Shown here in pieces: positions 60,804-64,000 of a DNA stretch of 64,000 nt. A model generated the notes under the pieces. The model was given only the letters and a program-made list of their open reading frames with translations, was not told the origin of the DNA and ran no database searches. The DNA is taken from positions 1-64,000 of the forward strand of contig JADFAK010000145.1 in NCBI GenBank assembly GCA_015665315.1. The letters are read 5' to 3'. The first letter of the stretch is position 1; the number at the start of each line of letters is the position of its first letter. The translations under genes and the position numbers were made by a program. Origin of the DNA: Flavobacteriales bacterium. GTDB taxonomy: Bacteria > Bacteroidota > Bacteroidia > Flavobacteriales_D > Sanyastnellaceae.

Positions 60804-62057
60804 TTACGAGAAGCGGCCTGGGTTAAGCAAGTCCATCGCATGACTTGAGGCTTTATCTTGGAGCATATCGGCGACGAGTTTACCTGTAATCGGCCCCATA
60901 CTCAAGCCCAACATGGCATGTCCGCATGCAAAGGTGATTCGCCTATTCTTTGGATGCTTCCCAATATAGGGGAGTCCGTCAGGAGAGACGGGGCGGAAGC
61001 CAAATTGAGGTCTTACGTTCTCAAACCACGTATTATCGACGCCGTTCAGATAGGATTGCGATTTCACCTTGATAGTGTCCACACGAGCGGCATTTATCGA
61101 GGAATTCAATCCATTGATTTCCATCGTACCGCCAAATCGCATGGCATTTTCCAAAGGCGTCAGCGCGACCTTGGCTTCTACTAAAATGGCGGGATGGTGT
61201 AGCTTTTTCGTTGGACTCGGGACGGTCAGACTATAGCCTTTTCCTGCTTGCAGGGGCAATTTTAAACCTACGCTTTTTGCCAATTGTGCCGACCAGCTTC
61301 CACCTGCTAGCACGACATCTTTTGCCGATATACTTTTGTCCTTCAAGGTCAAGGACGGCATTTCCTCATTTGCGTTTATCGCTATTATTTTTGAATCCCA
61401 TAGAAATTCCACCCCCTCTTTTTTGAGATACGCGCGCATCGAATTCACCAAGTTCACCGGACTCAAATGGGCATCGTCCGGAAAATAAACTCCTCCAATT
61501 ACATTGGGCAAAAACTCGGGTTCCATGGCATGGATTTCTTCGCGGGATTTCATTTCTGCGGCTAGTCCGAGGGCTCTACTCATCTTGGCTATCGACTCCT
61601 CGTGGTGAAGCGCTTTTTCAGATTTGCACAACATCAGCAGTCCTTTATCCTGCTTTCCCATCTTAAAACCATGGTCTTGCGACAACTCGGAATACAGCGA
61701 CCGACTTTCGAGATTGAGATCCAGTAATAACTTGCACTTTCGGTCTTGATCAGTGCGCGACGAACGGGCAAAAAGCCAAAGCCACCGCAGCAAATCGGCG
61801 TCCAATCGCGGTTTAATGTAAAGCGGACTGGTCGAATTAAACATCCACTTGAGTCCTTGTGTGAGGACGCCTGGAGCCGCCAAGGGAACAAAATGACTGG
61901 GTGAAATATAGCCGCAATTGATGAAGGAACAGCCGTCTTGGTCGGACTCGGGCATACTGTCAATCACGGTGACTTTGCGTCCCGACCTGTGCAAGTAATA
62001 CGCCGAGCACACACCAATTACCCCCGCGCCAATTATGACAACATCCTTGTTTTCCAT
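60804..62057 (-). CDS. FAD-dependent D-amino acid / D-hydroxyproline dehydrogenase
   Basis: 417 residues of the DadA/DAO family: VVIIGAGVIGVCSAYYL (FAD), the substrate domain, and FGFRPVSPDGLPYIGKH near the C-terminus. DadA-like enzymes oxidise D-amino acids to imino acids with electrons passed to quinones. It follows the hydroxyproline epimerase gene with no gap and precedes nothing else, so cis-4-hydroxy-D-proline is the probable substrate, giving pyrroline-4-hydroxy-2-carboxylate. Confidence 0.85.
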   Translation of the reverse strand: MENKDVVIIGAGVIGVCSAYYLHRSGRKVTVIDSMPESDQDGCSFINCGYISPSHFVPLAAPGVLTQGLKWMFNSTSPLYIKPRLDADLLRWLWLFARSSRTDQDRKCKLLLDLNLESRSLYSELSQDHGFKMGKQDKGLLMLCKSEKALHHEESIAKMSRALGLAAEMKSREEIHAMEPEFLPNVIGGVYFPDDAHLSPVNLVNSMRAYLKKEGVEFLWDSKIIAINANEEMPSLTLKDKSISAKDVVLAGGSWSAQLAKSVGLKLPLQAGKGYSLTVPSPTKKLHHPAILVEAKVALTPLENAMRFGGTMEINGLNSSINAARVDTIKVKSQSYLNGVDNTWFENVRPQFGFRPVSPDGLPYIGKHPKNRRITFACGHAMLGLSMGPITGKLVADMLQDKASSHAMDLLNPGRFS

Positions 62058-63068
62058 TTAGCGAACAGTAAATCCAGAGACAAAAGGATCTTCGGGATCC
62101 AGAATTATTTCGTTGTGACCCATAATACGCGCCCAACCTTCAATGCTAGGCACAATGCCCTTGTTCGGCCCCACGTTCACCAGTTTTTCCACGCGGCCGA
62201 TAAACTGACTGCCAATAATACTTTCATGAATAAAGGTACTGCCCTCGGATAGTTTGCCTTGGCTGTACCACTGCGCCATTCTCGCCGAGGTGCCCGTTCC
62301 ACAAGGTGATCGATCGATGGCCTTTTCGCCGTAAAACACAGCATTCCGCGCGTCCGATTTCGGGTCGATTGTCTTACCGGTCCACAGCACATGGCTCAGG
62401 CCTTGAATATTGGGGTCTTCGGGATGATGGAAGGTGTAATTTTCGTTCATGCGTTTCCGAATAATCGGACTCCACGCAATTAATTGAGAAGAACTCACGT
62501 GTTCCAATCCCGGGAAATTCTCTTGTGGATCAATGATGGCGTAAAAATTCCCTCCGTAGGCCACATCGCATTTCAACATCCCCAAATCAGGACATTCTAC
62601 CTCCAAATCACTAGCATGTAAGTAGGACGGAATATTCGTAAGACGCACACTTGTGACCTTGCTACCTTCTTGCTTGTAACTCACTTCCACCAATCCTGCT
62701 GGCGTCTCCAACCTCAATTTTCCAGGAATTTTGGGCTCAACAAGTCCTTCTTCAATGGCAATCGTCACCGTACCAATCGTTCCATGTCCGCACATGGGCA
62801 GGCAACCACTCGTTTCAATAAAAAGGACACCTACATCATTTGCGGAATCGCAAGGCGGATAAAGGATACTGCCCGACATCATATCGTGGCCACGTGGTTC
62901 AAACATAAGGCCCGTCCGAATCCAATCGAATTCTTCTAAAAAGTGCAGTCGGCGCTCCATCATCGAATTGCCTCTGAGCTCGGGTTTGTTGTCCAGCACC
63001 ACGCGCACGGGATTCCCGCAAGTATGCGCATCCACGCATTTGAAACGTATCGCACGGTCCAATTTCAT
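62058..63068 (-). CDS. 4-hydroxyproline 2-epimerase
   Basis: 336 residues of the proline racemase superfamily; converts trans-4-hydroxy-L-proline to the cis-D form. Both catalytic Cys are present: C93 in MCGHGTIG and C256 in RSPCGTGTSA, so it is an epimerase/racemase and not the Thr-containing dehydratase. DAHTCGNPVRVV is the N-terminal signature. The operon (epimerase, D-amino acid dehydrogenase, semialdehyde dehydrogenase) supports hydroxyproline over proline as substrate. Confidence 0.9.
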   Translation of the reverse strand: MKLDRAIRFKCVDAHTCGNPVRVVLDNKPELRGNSMMERRLHFLEEFDWIRTGLMFEPRGHDMMSGSILYPPCDSANDVGVLFIETSGCLPMCGHGTIGTVTIAIEEGLVEPKIPGKLRLETPAGLVEVSYKQEGSKVTSVRLTNIPSYLHASDLEVECPDLGMLKCDVAYGGNFYAIIDPQENFPGLEHVSSSQLIAWSPIIRKRMNENYTFHHPEDPNIQGLSHVLWTGKTIDPKSDARNAVFYGEKAIDRSPCGTGTSARMAQWYSQGKLSEGSTFIHESIIGSQFIGRVEKLVNVGPNKGIVPSIEGWARIMGHNEIILDPEDPFVSGFTVR

Positions 63069-63069
63069 G

Positions 63070-64000
63070 CTACTTCGGACTTACATATTCACCATCCTCC
63101 CGTCGGCATATCCCAAGCGGATTGCCATCTTTCAAGGCATCAGGCAACTGAGAAGCCGGCCAATTTTGGTAACAGACTGGTCGGGCAAATCGCTTGATAG
63201 CATCCATACCCACCGACGTAAATCGCGCATCAGTGGTTGCCGGGAATGGTCCGCCGTGATGCATCGAATGGCACACTTCAACACCGGTAGGTACATTGTT
63301 AAATACGATCCTTCCCGATTTTGATTTTAGGAGATTAGCGCTATGCGCAAATGTTGCTAGTTCGTCCTCATCACCCCAAATCGAACAAGTCAACTGGCCT
63401 TGCAGAGTAGCAATAACCTCGTCCAATTCTCGCTTGTCGGCACAAACAATGGTCATCGTAAACGGACCAAACACTTCTTCGTGCAGCTGAGGATTTTGGA
63501 GGAAAGCCTTTCCCGAAGCGGTGGCACAATAAGGAACCGATGAGTTTTTACTTTGCTCGTTGCCCTTGCCTTTACCTGTGATCTCAACACCTACTTGATC
63601 GGCCGCCTTTTCCACCATGGTGTGGTAGTTGCTTCGAATGCCTGCATTGAGCATGGTCGAGCCCGACTTTTGTTCAAACGCTGAAGCTAGCTGTTGCTGA
63701 AATTTCTTTGACGCATCACTGTCAATCGTCAAAAGCAGACCAGGATTGGTACAAAACTGACCTTCCCCCAGGGTGACGGAATTGGCAACCACATTGGCCA
63801 TATCTGGACGATCTAGTGCACTTGGAAGGAGGAGCATAGGATTGACACTGCCCATCTCCGAAAATACGGGAATGGGATTTTTTCGACCTGCGGCTAAGTC
63901 ATACAAAGCCTTCCCTCCACGCAATGATCCCGTAAATGCCACTGATTGCACCCGCGAATCGAGAACCAATTTCTTACCCAGCTCATGTCCTTCTCCAACC
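63070..64000 (-). CDS. 2,5-dioxopentanoate (alpha-ketoglutarate semialdehyde) dehydrogenase, 5' end cut
   Basis: Partial gene; the reading frame runs off the right edge (in frame to 63999). 310 C-terminal residues are seen. Aldehyde dehydrogenase features: general base Glu in FSEMGSVNP, nucleophile Cys in GEGQFCTNPG, and EEVFGPF; the MGSVNP and FCTNPG forms are those of the NADP-linked alpha-ketoglutarate semialdehyde group. It performs the last step of hydroxyproline breakdown, to 2-oxoglutarate. The stop is 1 nt before the epimerase ATG. Confidence 0.88.
   Translation of the reverse strand, partial: VGEGHELGKKLVLDSRVQSVAFTGSLRGGKALYDLAAGRKNPIPVFSEMGSVNPMLLLPSALDRPDMANVVANSVTLGEGQFCTNPGLLLTIDSDASKKFQQQLASAFEQKSGSTMLNAGIRSNYHTMVEKAADQVGVEITGKGKGNEQSKNSSVPYCATASGKAFLQNPQLHEEVFGPFTMTIVCADKRELDEVIATLQGQLTCSIWGDEDELATFAHSANLLKSKSGRIVFNNVPTGVEVCHSMHHGGPFPATTDARFTSVGMDAIKRFARPVCYQNWPASQLPDALKDGNPLGICRREDGEYVSPK

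Noticed and set aside
1-64000. Search for rRNA, tRNA, CRISPR arrays, IS elements and prophage genes
   Set aside because: No repeated spacers, transposase or integrase other than the housekeeping XerC, and no cloverleaf was recognised by eye. A tRNAscan or Infernal run would settle small RNAs.

Overview
The window comes from a chromosome of a Bacteroidota bacterium, most likely a marine Flavobacteriales member (Cryomorphaceae/Schleiferiaceae-like). The basis: five proteins with type IX secretion (T9SS) C-terminal sorting domains plus a PorE-like T9SS component, a type III glutamine synthetase, the rpsU-xerC-hpf block, S46/S37 peptidases, and repeated promoters of the Bacteroidota sigma-ABfr kind (TTTG, 17-23 nt, TAnnTTTG). 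No rRNA, tRNA, IS element, prophage or CRISPR array is visible; gene density is high and the content is mostly core.

Layout. 1-2.7 kb (minus): rpsU-xerC-hpf and an acyl-CoA dehydrogenase. 2.8-8.7 kb (minus): apt, a ComEA-like protein, a Na+/alanine symporter, a K+ channel, a PspC protein, DUF2851. 8.8-15 kb (minus): an M48 protease with an outer-membrane-type partner, then purM-prfA-pyrF. 15-19.5 kb (minus): PorE-like OmpA protein and glnN with an unusual G-rich leader. 19.8-28.2 kb (minus): three translationally coupled glycosyltransferase genes, a PQQ-type sugar dehydrogenase lipoprotein and a secreted PNGase F-like N-glycanase. 28.3-36 kb: a T9SS/lipobox protein, an aminotransferase, and a methionine-sulfoxide repair cluster (two MsrA, one MsrB, SelO, thioredoxin-like protein, DUF427) beside an AraC regulator. 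36-41 kb: hydrolase, GT9, glpD, glpK and an orphan HigA-like regulator. 43-49.5 kb (plus): ccmB-C-D-E-F, with a cysteine-type CcmE, followed by a DUF2520 protein and KdsC. 49.5-51 kb (minus): a marR-DOMON-NTF2 operon with two copies of one palindrome. 51-60.8 kb (mostly plus): yidC, a DUF6438 lipoprotein, DPP7-like and S37 peptidases, a PhoD-type phosphatase and a T9SS protein. 60.8-64 kb (minus): a hydroxyproline catabolic operon cut by the window edge.

Together these genes suggest an aerobic, protein- and glycoprotein-degrading heterotroph: T9SS exports glycanase, phosphatase and adhesin-like proteins; DPP7 and S37 enzymes trim peptides; the symporter takes up amino acids; collagen-type hydroxyproline is fed to 2-oxoglutarate; cytochrome c maturation and Msr repair support respiration. 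The strongest leads are the MarR operator pair, the CxxxY CcmE system, the 52-nt-phased G-rich repeats upstream of glnN, the Msr/SelO cluster, and the multidomain PNGase F-like enzyme beside a putative polyprenyl-phosphate-sugar glycosylation operon. I did not see a clearly new defence or mobile system.
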